A DNA stretch of 64,000 nucleotides from Streptomyces sp. NRRL F-5630 (GTDB lineage Bacteria; Actinomycetota; Actinomycetes; Streptomycetales; Streptomycetaceae): assembly GCF_000719475.1 (NCBI RefSeq), contig NZ_JOGO01000012.1, forward strand, positions 49,582 to 113,581. Reading direction: 5' to 3'. Shown here one piece after another: positions 41,741-48,882 of this stretch. The first letter of the stretch is position 1, and each line of letters starts with the position of its first letter. The notes beneath the pieces are model-generated. The model was not told where the DNA came from and made no database searches. It saw nothing but the letters and a program-made list of their open reading frames with translations. The translations under genes were made by a program, and so were the position numbers.

Positions 41741-42553
41741 TCACAGCACCGTGCGGAGGAAGTCCCGCGTGCGCGGGTGGGACGGGTGGTCCAGGACCTG
41801 GGCGGGCGGGCCCTGTTCGACGACGCGGCCCTCGTCGAGGAAGACGACGTGGTCGGCGACCTCGCGGGCGAAACCGATCTCGTGCGTGACGACGACGAGC
41901 GTGGTGCCGCTCGTGGCCAGGTCGCGGATGACGGCGAGGACTTCGCCGACGAGTTCGGGGTCGAGCGCGGAGGTCGGCTCGTCGAAGAGCACCACTTCGG
42001 GGCGGAGCGCGAGGGCGCGGGCGATGGCGACGCGCTGCTGCTGGCCGCCGGAGAGCTGCCGGGGGTAGGCACCCGCGCGCCCGGCGAGCCCGACGCGGGC
42101 GAGGAGGTCGCGGGCGAGGTCCTTCGCCTCGTCCTTGCCGAGCCGCCCGGTGGCGACGGGGGCGGCGGCGACGTTGTCGAGGACGGTGAGGTGCGGGAAG
42201 AGGTTGAAGTCCTGGAAGACGAAGCCGATCCGGCCGCGCTGGGCGAGGATCGCGCGCTCGCTCAGTTCCTTGAGCCGTCCCTTGTGCGCGCGTACGCCGA
42301 TGAGTTCACCGGCGAGCCGGACGTGCCCGGCCTCGGGCTTCTCCAAGTGGTTGACGACGCGCAGGAGTGTCGACTTGCCGGAGCCCGAGGGGCCGAGGAC
42401 GACGGTGACCTCGCCCCGGCGCACGGTCAGGCTCACCCCCTTGAGGACCTGCCGCGCCCCGTACCACTTCTGCACCTGGTGGATCTCGACGGCGGGCGGG
42501 GCCTGCGGGACGGGCTCGCTCGTGCTCCCGGCGGGCGTCGTGGTGGTGCTCAC
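41741..42553 (-). CDS. Amino-acid ABC transporter ATP-binding protein
   Basis: A 270-residue ABC ATPase of the GlnQ/HisP type. Walker A is GPSGSGKSTLLRVVNHLE, the Q loop FVFQDFNLFPHLTVLDNV, the signature LSGGQQQRVAIARALAL, Walker B VVLFDEPTSALDPELV and the H loop VTHEIGFAREVADHVVF. The short insertion ELIGVRAHKGRLKELSERAI is usual for polar amino-acid systems. GTG 42553 overlaps the permease stop in GTGA. It powers the importer with the neighbouring permease and lipoprotein. Confidence 0.94.
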   Translation of the reverse strand: MSTTTTPAGSTSEPVPQAPPAVEIHQVQKWYGARQVLKGVSLTVRRGEVTVVLGPSGSGKSTLLRVVNHLEKPEAGHVRLAGELIGVRAHKGRLKELSERAILAQRGRIGFVFQDFNLFPHLTVLDNVAAAPVATGRLGKDEAKDLARDLLARVGLAGRAGAYPRQLSGGQQQRVAIARALALRPEVVLFDEPTSALDPELVGEVLAVIRDLATSGTTLVVVTHEIGFAREVADHVVFLDEGRVVEQGPPAQVLDHPSHPRTRDFLRTVL

Positions 42554-43572
42554 AGCGCGGCCTCCTTGCGGGCCCGGGCGCGCAGGTCGCGGACGGACGC
42601 GCGCAGTTTCTGGAGCGGGGTCGGCGGCAGGGTGCGCAGGGCGCCGCGCGAGGAGCGGCGTTCCCCGTAGAACTGGGCGATCGAGACGAGGCTCGTCAGG
42701 AGCACGTACCAGACGGTCGCGACGAGCAGGAGCGGCACGATGTCGCCCGGGTAGGTGGAGCCGAGGCTCTGCACCGAGCCGAAGAGGTCGAGCAGCGAGA
42801 CGTAGAAGACCAGCGAGGTGCTCTTGACCAGGCCGATGAGCTGGTTGACGTAGCCGGGCACGATGGCGCGCAGGGCCTGCGGGAGCACGATGCGCAGGAA
42901 CTGGAAGCGGCGCGGCAGGCCGAGCGCCGCGGCGGCCTCGTGCTGGCCCTGGTCGACGGAGAGCAGCCCGGCGCGCACCACTTCGGCGGCGTAGGCGGCC
43001 TCGTTGAGGCTCAGCCCGAGGACGGCAAGCGCCATGTCCGTCGCGAGGCGGCTCTCGTCGAAGGTGAAGAAGGCGGGACCGAAGGGCACCCCGAGGCTCA
43101 GGGTCTGGTAGAGCGCGCTGAAGTTGTAGAGGAAGAGCAGCAGCACGATGAGCGGTGTGGAGCGCAGCAGCCAGATGTACGTCCAGCTCACCGCCCGCAG
43201 GACGGGGCTGCGCGAGAGCCTGCCGAGCGCGAGCAGGACTCCGCCGAGCAGGCCGAGCACGGCGGAGAGGGCGGTCACCTCCAGGGTGATGAGGAGCCCG
43301 TCGAGGATCGTGGGCCGCAGGAACCAGTAGGCGAAGCGGTCCCACTGGTAGAAGGGGTTCGTGACGAGCCCGTGGACCACCTGCGCGGCGAGCACGAGGA
43401 CGACGGCGGTCGCGAGCCACCGCCAGGGGTGGCGCAGCGGGAGGACACGCTCGGCGACGGGCGGTCCCGAGGGTGCCGCCTCCCCTTTGTCCGTGGGCGG
43501 TCGGTCCCGCACGCGCGGTCCTGGCTCGGGCGGGCGGACCGGGGTGACGGCGGACCCGGGCGGTTCGCTCAT
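42550..43572 (-). CDS. Amino-acid ABC transporter permease
   Basis: A 340-residue HisM/GlnP-type permease. A 50-residue hydrophilic N-terminal tail precedes about six helices (LATAVVLVLAAQVVHGLV; LLITLEVTALSAVLGLLGGV; YIWLLRSTPLIVLLLFLYNF; VPLLLVATVWYVLLTSLVSI). The EAA-type coupling motif is EAAAALGLPRRFQFLRIVLP, at about 215-234. AGGAG precedes the ATG. It is the first structural gene of the operon, 332 bp downstream of a cysteine-containing leader peptide. A single permease implies a homodimeric channel. Confidence 0.93.
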   Translation of the reverse strand: MSEPPGSAVTPVRPPEPGPRVRDRPPTDKGEAAPSGPPVAERVLPLRHPWRWLATAVVLVLAAQVVHGLVTNPFYQWDRFAYWFLRPTILDGLLITLEVTALSAVLGLLGGVLLALGRLSRSPVLRAVSWTYIWLLRSTPLIVLLLFLYNFSALYQTLSLGVPFGPAFFTFDESRLATDMALAVLGLSLNEAAYAAEVVRAGLLSVDQGQHEAAAALGLPRRFQFLRIVLPQALRAIVPGYVNQLIGLVKSTSLVFYVSLLDLFGSVQSLGSTYPGDIVPLLLVATVWYVLLTSLVSIAQFYGERRSSRGALRTLPPTPLQKLRASVRDLRARARKEAAL

Positions 43573-43904
43573 GGGAAGGCTCCTGGCGGGAGGGCGGCTG
43601 CGCGTGCCGGAGGGCGGACGGGCGCGAAGGGAGCACCACCGGCGGGCGGCCGGTGGGCGGGGGGACGAGGGCGGGGCCCGGCGACGGGCCCGTGCGCGGG
43701 CACGGGCGGGGCGCCGGGTGGCGCGAGGTGCTGGAGCGGTACGGGAGCGTCCCGGGCGGTACGGAGCGGAGCGGCGTTCGGCGGCCGGTCGGCCCCGGGA
43801 CCGCGCGAACGGCCTGGACGTGAGCGGTTCAGGCGGGACGCGAGCGGTCCTGCCCGGCCGCGGCCGGTCGGCCGCGAGGGCCGGTCAGCCGCGCGGGCGC
43901 GTGC
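43573..43904 (-). promoter_or_regulatory. Attenuator region between leader peptide and ABC permease
   Basis: No second gene was recognised. Strong inverted repeats include CCACCGGC/GCCGGTGG at 43636-43656 (8-bp stem, 5-base loop) about 65-85 bases before the permease start, and overlapping GGCCGG/CCGGCC repeats at about 43853-43886 just after the leader stop. Alternative pairings of this kind suit attenuation by ribosome position on the leader ORF. The mechanism is inferred; the folding was not computed. Confidence 0.4.
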
Positions 43905-44036
43905 TCAGCGGGAGACGCGCGCGGGGCGCGGGAGACACGGACACAGGGCGCTGTTGACGCGCAGCAGGTCGACGGGACGATTGAGGAAGGGCGCGAGGCG
44001 ACCGCGGTGCCGGGAGACGGCGGACTGATCCCGCAT
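43905..44036 (-). CDS. Leader peptide with Cys-Pro-Cys (cysteine attenuation type)
   Basis: A 43-residue ORF (ATG 44036; GTG 44039 is also possible) preceded by GAAGGTGAG. It ends with RPVDLLRVNSALCPC and then LPRPARVSR. The (H/P)VDL-x-RV-x-SA-x-C pattern is the hallmark of short leader peptides found ahead of sulfur and cysteine genes in Streptomyces and mycobacteria, where ribosome stalling at Cys codons relieves attenuation when cysteine is scarce. Here two TGT codons flank one CCG. It lies between a sigma70-like promoter and the ABC/LLM operon, which ties that operon to sulfur supply. Confidence 0.82.
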   Translation of the reverse strand: MRDQSAVSRHRGRLAPFLNRPVDLLRVNSALCPCLPRPARVSR

Positions 44037-44081
44037 CACCGCTCACCTTCTTCCCTCGTTCGTCGTTCTCGTCTGCGGCGT

Positions 44082-44111
44082 AAGGTAGGCAGCCCGGCGC
44101 GGAGCTGTCAA
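44082..44111 (-). promoter_or_regulatory. Sigma70 (HrdB)-like promoter of the organosulfur operon
   Basis: On the minus strand TTGACA (44106-44111) is followed by an 18-bp spacer and TACCTT (44082-44087). The -35 is a perfect consensus match and the -10 fits TAnnnT. The predicted start near 44075 gives a leader of about 35-40 bases before the leader-peptide ORF. Confidence 0.75.
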
Positions 44112-44204
44112 CGGTGCCCCGCATGGTGGACAACTCAGCGCCGCCGCCAGCTCGTTCGGGGGACACGCGACGCCTTCCCCGCTGGCGGTGGCACGGCCCG
44201 TACG

Positions 44205-44606
44205 ATGGCGCGCGTGCCCCGTCCCTCCCACCGCGCGCCCCACGGTCCTGCCGTGCTGCTGCTCGCGGTGCTGCTCGGGCTCCTCGCGATGCACGGCCTG
44301 CCCGGGGCGGCGCCGCACCGGGCGAGCGGGCGGCCGTCCCCCTCCGCGACGGCGGGACACCACGCCTTCGCCCACGAGGCGCACCACTCCCCCGCCGCCT
44401 GTCCCGAGGACTCCCGCGGGCACCTCGCCCACGCCGACGCCACCTGCGCGGCGGCCGGCACGGCGGGCACGTACACACCGCCCGTGCCGGGGAGCGCGCC
44501 GCTCCTCGCCGCCGCGTCCCCGCGCGATCCCGCCGGAGCCGTGACCGGCGAGGGCAACCGCCGGGCGCCTCCGCACCTCTCGCGACTCCCGCTCCTGCGG
44601 ATATAG
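44205..44606 (+). CDS. DUF6153-type His-rich membrane/secreted protein
   Basis: A 133-residue protein with an N-terminal hydrophobic segment (GPAVLLLAVLLGLLAMHGLPGA) and a His-rich exposed part (ATAGHHAFAHEAHHSP; CPEDSRGHLAHADATCAA), then a Pro/Ala tail. The pattern fits the actinobacterial DUF6153 family. Two Cys and many His suggest metal, probably copper, binding. ATG 44205 overlaps a TACGAT -10-like hexamer (44201-44206), so the true start may be GTG 44214 on a leaderless mRNA. It is followed by a DUF305 lipoprotein gene on the same strand. Confidence 0.78.
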   Translation: MARVPRPSHRAPHGPAVLLLAVLLGLLAMHGLPGAAPHRASGRPSPSATAGHHAFAHEAHHSPAACPEDSRGHLAHADATCAAAGTAGTYTPPVPGSAPLLAAASPRDPAGAVTGEGNRRAPPHLSRLPLLRI

Positions 44607-44716
44607 GCCGGACGCACGCGGCGGTACGACCTCACCGTGCCGCCGCCCAGCCCGTACCCGAAGGAACCACGTCCACCGCGCGCCACTCCCGGCGTGCGGG
44701 AAGGAGTCGTACCCCC

Positions 44717-45319
44717 ATGCACCACGCACACCACACCACCCGCCGTCTCACCCGCCTCGCGCTCGCCGCGACGACCGCGCTCCTCCTCGCGGCCTGCGGG
44801 GCGCGGGACGAGCACGCGGGACCGCACGGCAACGGCCCGGACGCGGACTCGTCCCCGCACAACGCGGCCGACTCCGCCTTCGCGCGCGACATGGTCCCGC
44901 ACCACCGTCAGGCCCTGGAGATGGCGGGCCTCGCCGTCGGGCGGGCCTCGTCCCCGGCGGTGCGGAACCTCGCCGGGGAGATCGCGAAGGCGCAGAAGCC
45001 GGAGATCACGACGCTCGAACAGTGGCTCACCTCGTGGGGCGAGGAGGTGCCCGGCGCGACGCACCACGCGGGGAAGCACGCCATGGCCGGGATGATGAGC
45101 GAGGCCGACATGAAGAGCCTGGAGAAGTCCCGGGGCGCCGCCTTCGACAGGGCGTTCCTGCGGCTCATGATCGAGCACCACGAGGGCGCCGTGGCGAGCG
45201 CGGAGACCGAGAGCGAACGGGGCGCCCACAGCGGGGCGAAGGCACTCGCGCGGCGGATCGTGAGGACGCAGCACGCGGAGATCGTGACGATGCGGAAGCT
45301 GGGCTACGGGCTGAAGTAG
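44717..45319 (+). CDS. DUF305 lipoprotein (His/Met-rich, copper-linked family)
   Basis: A 200-residue lipoprotein: signal RRLTRLALAATTALLLAACG with a LAAC lipobox (Cys at about 27). The mature part is a four-helix ferritin-like bundle of the DUF305 family, with the paired motifs MVPHHRQALEMA (about 58-69) and MIEHHEGAVASA (about 152-163) and a Met/His segment HAGKHAMAGMMSEADM. These His pairs probably bind Cu or other metal ions. AAGGAG precedes the ATG by about ten bases. The pairing with DUF6153 recurs in Streptomyces and suggests a copper-handling role at the outer face of the membrane. Confidence 0.9.
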   Translation: MHHAHHTTRRLTRLALAATTALLLAACGARDEHAGPHGNGPDADSSPHNAADSAFARDMVPHHRQALEMAGLAVGRASSPAVRNLAGEIAKAQKPEITTLEQWLTSWGEEVPGATHHAGKHAMAGMMSEADMKSLEKSRGAAFDRAFLRLMIEHHEGAVASAETESERGAHSGAKALARRIVRTQHAEIVTMRKLGYGLK

Positions 45320-45326
45320 GCGCCGG

Positions 45327-45440
45327 GGCCGCCGTTCCCCGCCTCGGGGGCGGCGGCCCTCGCGGCACTGGGGGCGGCTGCCTTCCCCGCCCCGGAGGCG
45401 ACGGTCTTCCCGACCCGGAGGCGACCGCTCTTCCCGCGGC
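45327..45440. repeat. Degenerate ~23-bp direct repeats between convergent genes
   Basis: Four to five imperfect units begin GGCGGC/GGCGAC and contain CTTCCCCGCCCCGGA-like ends (for example 45374-45396 and 45397-45419). They lie between the DUF305 and TetR genes. Individual units are G-C rich and may pair with each other to give terminator-like structures. No coding role was seen. Confidence 0.4.
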
Positions 45441-45489
45441 GGCGCCGTGCCCCGCCCGGGCCGCCCGGGCCGCGGCCCCGGCGGAAGGC

Positions 45490-46119
45490 TCAGCCCGTGT
45501 CGAGCAAGCGCTCCACGAGGTCCCGCCACCCCGCCTCGATCCGCTCCCGGGCCACCCCGCGCTCGGTCAGCAGGTGGTGCACGAGGACCGCGTCGACCGA
45601 GGCGAGCAGGGTGTGGGCCTGCAGGAGCGTGTCCCCCGTGCTGCCCGCCGCGCGCAGCAGCATCGCGACGTGCGTCTCGCGCAGCCGCGTCGCCGGGATC
45701 GCGTAGGCGCGCTCGGGGTCGTCACGGGTGGCGCGCACGACGTCGTAGAACGACCGGTCGTGCGCGATGAGGGCGGGCCCGAAGGCGAGCAGCCGCTCAC
45801 GCGGCGGGGCGTCGGGGCCGAGCGGCGGCGGGCCGCTGAGGAAAGCGGCCTGGAGGCGCGACTCACGGTGGTCGAGAAGGGCGGCGAAGAGACCGGCGCG
45901 GCTGCCGAAGCGGCGGAAGACCGTGCCCTTGCCGACCCCGGCGGCGACGGCGACCGCCTCCATCGTCAGGCGCTCCGCGCCGCGCGAGTCCAGGAGGGCC
46001 GAGGCGGCGTCGATGAGCAGTCCCTTGTTGCGTACGGCATCGGCGCGCAGCCCGGAAGCGGGGGCGAGGACCGGCAGCCCGTTTCCGCCCCACTCCGGGG
46101 GCCGAATGTTGCGCGTCAT
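45490..46119 (-). CDS. TetR-family transcriptional regulator
   Basis: A 209-residue repressor. The N-terminal HTH is at about 30-80 (NKGLLIDAASALLDSRGAER; MEAVAVAAGVGKGTVFRRFG), and the C-terminal helical ligand domain matches the YsiA/PsrA-like groups of unknown ligand. It is divergent from the NADPH:FMN reductase gene, and the AACGGAC-N4-GTCCGTT palindrome in the shared gap is its probable operator, so it should repress both itself and the reductase until a redox-active or quinone-like ligand binds. The ATG is at 46119. Confidence 0.92.
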   Translation of the reverse strand: MTRNIRPPEWGGNGLPVLAPASGLRADAVRNKGLLIDAASALLDSRGAERLTMEAVAVAAGVGKGTVFRRFGSRAGLFAALLDHRESRLQAAFLSGPPPLGPDAPPRERLLAFGPALIAHDRSFYDVVRATRDDPERAYAIPATRLRETHVAMLLRAAGSTGDTLLQAHTLLASVDAVLVHHLLTERGVARERIEAGWRDLVERLLDTG

Positions 46120-46181
46120 GAACTCACCGTAACGCTTTCGGCCCGAAGTGGACCCCGGTCCGGATAAGTGTTACAACTTTC

Positions 46182-46199
46182 AACGGACCACGGTCCGTT
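46182..46199. promoter_or_regulatory. AACGGAC-CACG-GTCCGTT palindrome, TetR operator
   Basis: A perfect 7-bp inverted repeat with a 4-bp centre, 18 bp in all, 63 bp upstream of the TetR start and 90 bp upstream of the reductase start. Size and position are typical of TetR-family operators between divergent genes. Confidence 0.75.
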
Positions 46200-46288
46200 T
46201 AGCCCACGCGGCCCTTCCTCCCGAGGGGCGGCGTCACACCCTTGTCCGTGGTCATGCCACGTACTACCTCCCTTCTCAGGAGCTCCCC

Positions 46289-46849
46289 ATGTCCGTCCGT
46301 ATCCTGGCCCTCGTCGGCAGCCTCCGCGCCGGCTCCCACAACCGTCAGCTCGCCGAGGCGGCCGTGCGGCACGCTCCGGAGGGTGTCGAGGTCGTCATCT
46401 TCGAGGGTCTCGCCGAGGTGCCGTTCTACAACGAGGACATCGACGTGGAGGGCCAGGTGCCCGCCGCCGCCACCAAGCTGCGCGAGACCGCCGCGTCCTC
46501 CGACGCCTTCCTGCTCTTCTCGCCGGAGTACAACGGCACCATGCCGGCCGCCCTGAAGAACGCCATCGACTGGCTGTCCCGGCCGTACGGCGCCGGTGCC
46601 CTCGGCGGCAAGCCCGTCGCCGTCGTCGGCACCGCGTTCGGCCAGTACGGCGGCGTGTGGGCGCAGGACGAAGCCCGCAAGGCCGCCGGCATCGCCGGTG
46701 GCGTGGTCCTGGAGGACGTCAAGCTGTCCATCCCTGGCTCCGTGACCCGCTTCGCCGAGCTGCACCCGGCCGACGACACCGAGGTCGTCGACGGCCTCGT
46801 CAAGACCCTCGCCTCGGTCGCCGAGAAGGCGACCCCGGCCGCGGCCTGA
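46289..46849 (+). CDS. NAD(P)H-dependent FMN/quinone reductase
   Basis: A 186-residue flavodoxin-fold reductase. The FMN phosphate loop is LVGSLRAGSHNRQLAEA (about 7-23) and the LLFSPEYNGTMPAALKNAID motif (about 75-94) is diagnostic of the ChrR/YieF/ArsH-like NADPH-dependent FMN reductases. It transfers hydride from NAD(P)H via FMN to quinones or other oxidants, mainly for detoxification. CAGGAG lies before the ATG. The gene is divergent from tetR and ends in a strong terminator, so it is monocistronic. It could also feed FMNH2 to LLM enzymes, but nothing in the context shows this. Confidence 0.93.
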   Translation: MSVRILALVGSLRAGSHNRQLAEAAVRHAPEGVEVVIFEGLAEVPFYNEDIDVEGQVPAAATKLRETAASSDAFLLFSPEYNGTMPAALKNAIDWLSRPYGAGALGGKPVAVVGTAFGQYGGVWAQDEARKAAGIAGGVVLEDVKLSIPGSVTRFAELHPADDTEVVDGLVKTLASVAEKATPAAA

Positions 46850-46858
46850 CACTCCACC

Positions 46859-46889
46859 GAAGCGCCCGGCTCCCGAAGCCGGGCGCTTC
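46859..46889 (+). terminator. Stem-loop terminator after FMN reductase
   Basis: GAAGCGCCCGGC (46859-46870) pairs perfectly with GCCGGGCGCTTC (46878-46889) around a 7-base loop, 9 bp past the stop codon. Confidence 0.9.
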
Positions 46890-46941
46890 GCCGTCCGGGC
46901 CGCCGGGGCGCGTCCCCGGCCGCGCGACTACGCTCACCTTC

Positions 46942-47547
46942 ATGCGCCTCCCCACCCCGGACCAGATCGACGACCTGCACAAGCGCTACGCCCCCACCCC
47001 CGAGGCCCACGCGTCCGTGCACCGGCACTGCGGGATCGTGTGGCGGATCGCCGAGGGGCTCATCGCCGCCTCGGGCGCCGACGTGGACGCGGACCTCGTG
47101 CGGGCGGGGTGCCTGCTCCACGACATCGGCGTCTACCGCCTCGACGAGGACGCGGAGCGCGGCGAGCTGGGCCAGGGCCACTACATCCGCCACGGCCTCC
47201 TCGGTCACCGGCTGCTCGCCGCCGAGGGCTGGCCCGAGAACCTGTGCCGCTTCTGCTCCTGCCACACCGGCGTCGGCCTCACCCGCGCCGACATCGAGAC
47301 CCAGCACCTCCCCCTGCCGCCCGGGGACTACGTGGCGCGCACCGACGAGGAGCGCCTCGTGATGTACGCGGACAAGTTCCACTCCAAGTCGCGCGGTGGC
47401 CGCTTCCACACGGCGGACGGCTACGCGCGCCTCGTCTCCCGCTTCGGCCCCGGCAAGGACGAGGATTTCGCCTCGCTGCGCGCCCAGTTCGGCGAGCCGG
47501 ACGTGGCGGCCCTGTCGGCGGAGTTCGGGGACCCGGTACGGGACTGA
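46942..47547 (+). CDS. HD-domain phosphohydrolase
   Basis: A 201-residue HD-superfamily protein. The metal motif is CLLHDIGVYRL (His60-Asp61), with upstream His in EAHASVHRHCGIVWRIAEGL and a later Asp in VMYADKFHSKS (the conserved ADK/ADF Asp). It probably hydrolyses a nucleotide or phosphomonoester; the physiological substrate is unknown. TACGCT at 46929-46934 ends 7 bases before the ATG, so it is likely leaderless. It is convergent with the YigZ gene. Confidence 0.9.
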   Translation: MRLPTPDQIDDLHKRYAPTPEAHASVHRHCGIVWRIAEGLIAASGADVDADLVRAGCLLHDIGVYRLDEDAERGELGQGHYIRHGLLGHRLLAAEGWPENLCRFCSCHTGVGLTRADIETQHLPLPPGDYVARTDEERLVMYADKFHSKSRGGRFHTADGYARLVSRFGPGKDEDFASLRAQFGEPDVAALSAEFGDPVRD

Positions 47548-47590
47548 GGACGCGACGGGCAGGGGCCGGGAGTCCCCTCGCCACGGGCCC

Positions 47591-48220
47591 TCACGCCTCG
47601 CCGTACGCCTCCCCGCCCAGCGTCAGTTCCGCCGTGCCCGCCGTCGCGTCCGCGAGCCACGCGCGGAACGCGTCGAGTTCCGCGCCGGGGATGCCGAGGT
47701 CGATGCTGACCCGCTCCCCGTACCGCACCCCGCGCACCGAACGGCCCGTCGAGCGCAGGTCGTTCTCGATCTTCCCGGCCCGCTGGTGGTCGACGGTGAC
47801 GGTGGCGAGGCGGTAGCGGCGGCGGGTGACGGTGCCGAGGCGGTCGAGCGTCTCGCCGACGACCCCGCCGTACGCGCGGATGAGGCCGCCCGCGCCGAGC
47901 TTGACTCCGCCGTAGTAGCGCGTGACGACGGCCGCGACGCAGCGCAGCTCGCGGCGCGTGAGCATCTGGAGCATGGGCGCGCCCGCCGTACCGCCCGGCT
48001 CCCCGTCGTCGCTCGCCTTCTGCACGGAGGCGTCGGCACCGAGCACGTACGCCCAGCAGTTGTGCGTCGCGTCGGCGTGCGCGGCGCGCACCCGCGCGAG
48101 GAACGCCCGCGCCTCCTCCTCGTCGGCGACCGGGGCGAGGGTGCACAGGAAACGTGACCGGTTGATCTCTCTTTCGTGACTGCCCTCCCGGGCGAGGGTG
48201 AGGTACGCGTCCTGAGGCAT
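47591..48220 (-). CDS. YigZ/IMPACT-family protein
   Basis: A 209-residue protein of the UPF0029/IMPACT family. The N-terminal half has EREINRSRFLCTLAPVADEE, ATHNCWAYVLG, SDDGEPGGTAGAPMLQML and VVTRYYGGVKLGAGGLIRAY, the family signature; the C-terminal DUF1949 domain is at about 140-205. In eukaryotes IMPACT modulates Gcn2; the bacterial role is not settled. The ATG at 48220 starts 12 bp from the edge of a MITE-like element, so its promoter probably lies within or across that element. Confidence 0.93.
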   Translation of the reverse strand: MPQDAYLTLAREGSHEREINRSRFLCTLAPVADEEEARAFLARVRAAHADATHNCWAYVLGADASVQKASDDGEPGGTAGAPMLQMLTRRELRCVAAVVTRYYGGVKLGAGGLIRAYGGVVGETLDRLGTVTRRRYRLATVTVDHQRAGKIENDLRSTGRSVRGVRYGERVSIDLGIPGAELDAFRAWLADATAGTAELTLGGEAYGEA

Positions 48221-48231
48221 TCCCCCAGCGT

Positions 48232-48395
48232 AAGGGCTGTCCCGTCATCCCTGGCGGGCGCACGACGACAGCTACGGCACCTCGCCGCGTTGTCGGAACG
48301 TCCGAATACATCCAGTATGCGAACGTCCCTCCGCCTTGCGATGCACCGCATCTGACGCCGCGCGCTGATCCACCAGGGATGACGGGACAGCCCTT
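48232..48395. mobile_element. 164-bp MITE-like element with perfect 23-bp terminal inverted repeats
   Basis: The left end at 48232-48254 (AAGGGCTGTCCCGTCATCCC and three more bases) is the exact reverse complement of the right end at 48373-48395. The 118-bp interior has no ORF and contains GCGATGCACCGCATC, itself an inverted repeat, and TCGGAACGTCCGAATA. Size, perfect ends and lack of a transposase fit a non-autonomous element mobilised by an IS5-type transposase, a group whose Streptomyces members have GGGCTGTCCC-like ends. No clear target duplication could be assigned. Confidence 0.8.
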
Positions 48396-48471
48396 GGGCG
48401 GCGGGCGGGAATCGCTCGCGGCGGGCGGGTGTTGCCGCCCACGGACACACCGGGCGATCAGGAGGTGCCGG

Positions 48472-48882
48472 ATGTACGGCGACGACGAGACGGTACGGGA
48501 CATCCTCACCGGGACCGGTGACACGTGGGCCGTGGTCGGCCTCTCGAACAACACCTCGCGGGCCGCGTACGGCGTGGCCAGGGTCCTCCAGCGGTTCGGC
48601 AAGAGGATCGTCCCCGTCCACCCCAAGGCGGAGACTGTCCACGGCGAGCGGGGGTACGCGAGCCTGGAGGACATCCCCTTCCCCGTGGACGTCGTCGACG
48701 TCTTCGTCAACAGCGCGCAAGCGGGCGCGGTGGCCGACGCGGCGGTCGCGAAGGGCGCGAAGGCGGTGTGGTTCCAGCTCGGCGTGGTCGACGAGGCGGC
48801 GTACGCGCGCACGAGGGAGGCGGGCCTGAAGATGACCATGGACCGCTGCCCCGCCATCGAGATCCCGCGGCTGAGTTCCTGA
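48472..48882 (+). CDS. CoA-binding Rossmann-fold protein (YccU-like)
   Basis: A 136-residue protein of the CoA-binding domain family. The glycine-rich first strand is WAVVGLSNNTSRAAYGVARV (about 19-38), followed by RIVPVHPKAETVHGERGYAS, a D-V-V-D-V-F-V strand and VWFQLGVVDEAAYARTREAG. The C terminus keeps MDRCPAIEIPRL, the family's end motif. It lacks the ATP-grasp domain of acyl-CoA synthetases. The function is unknown; relatives bind CoA and may act in redox or metabolite repair. GGAGG precedes the ATG by 7 bases. Confidence 0.92.
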   Translation: MYGDDETVRDILTGTGDTWAVVGLSNNTSRAAYGVARVLQRFGKRIVPVHPKAETVHGERGYASLEDIPFPVDVVDVFVNSAQAGAVADAAVAKGAKAVWFQLGVVDEAAYARTREAGLKMTMDRCPAIEIPRLSS

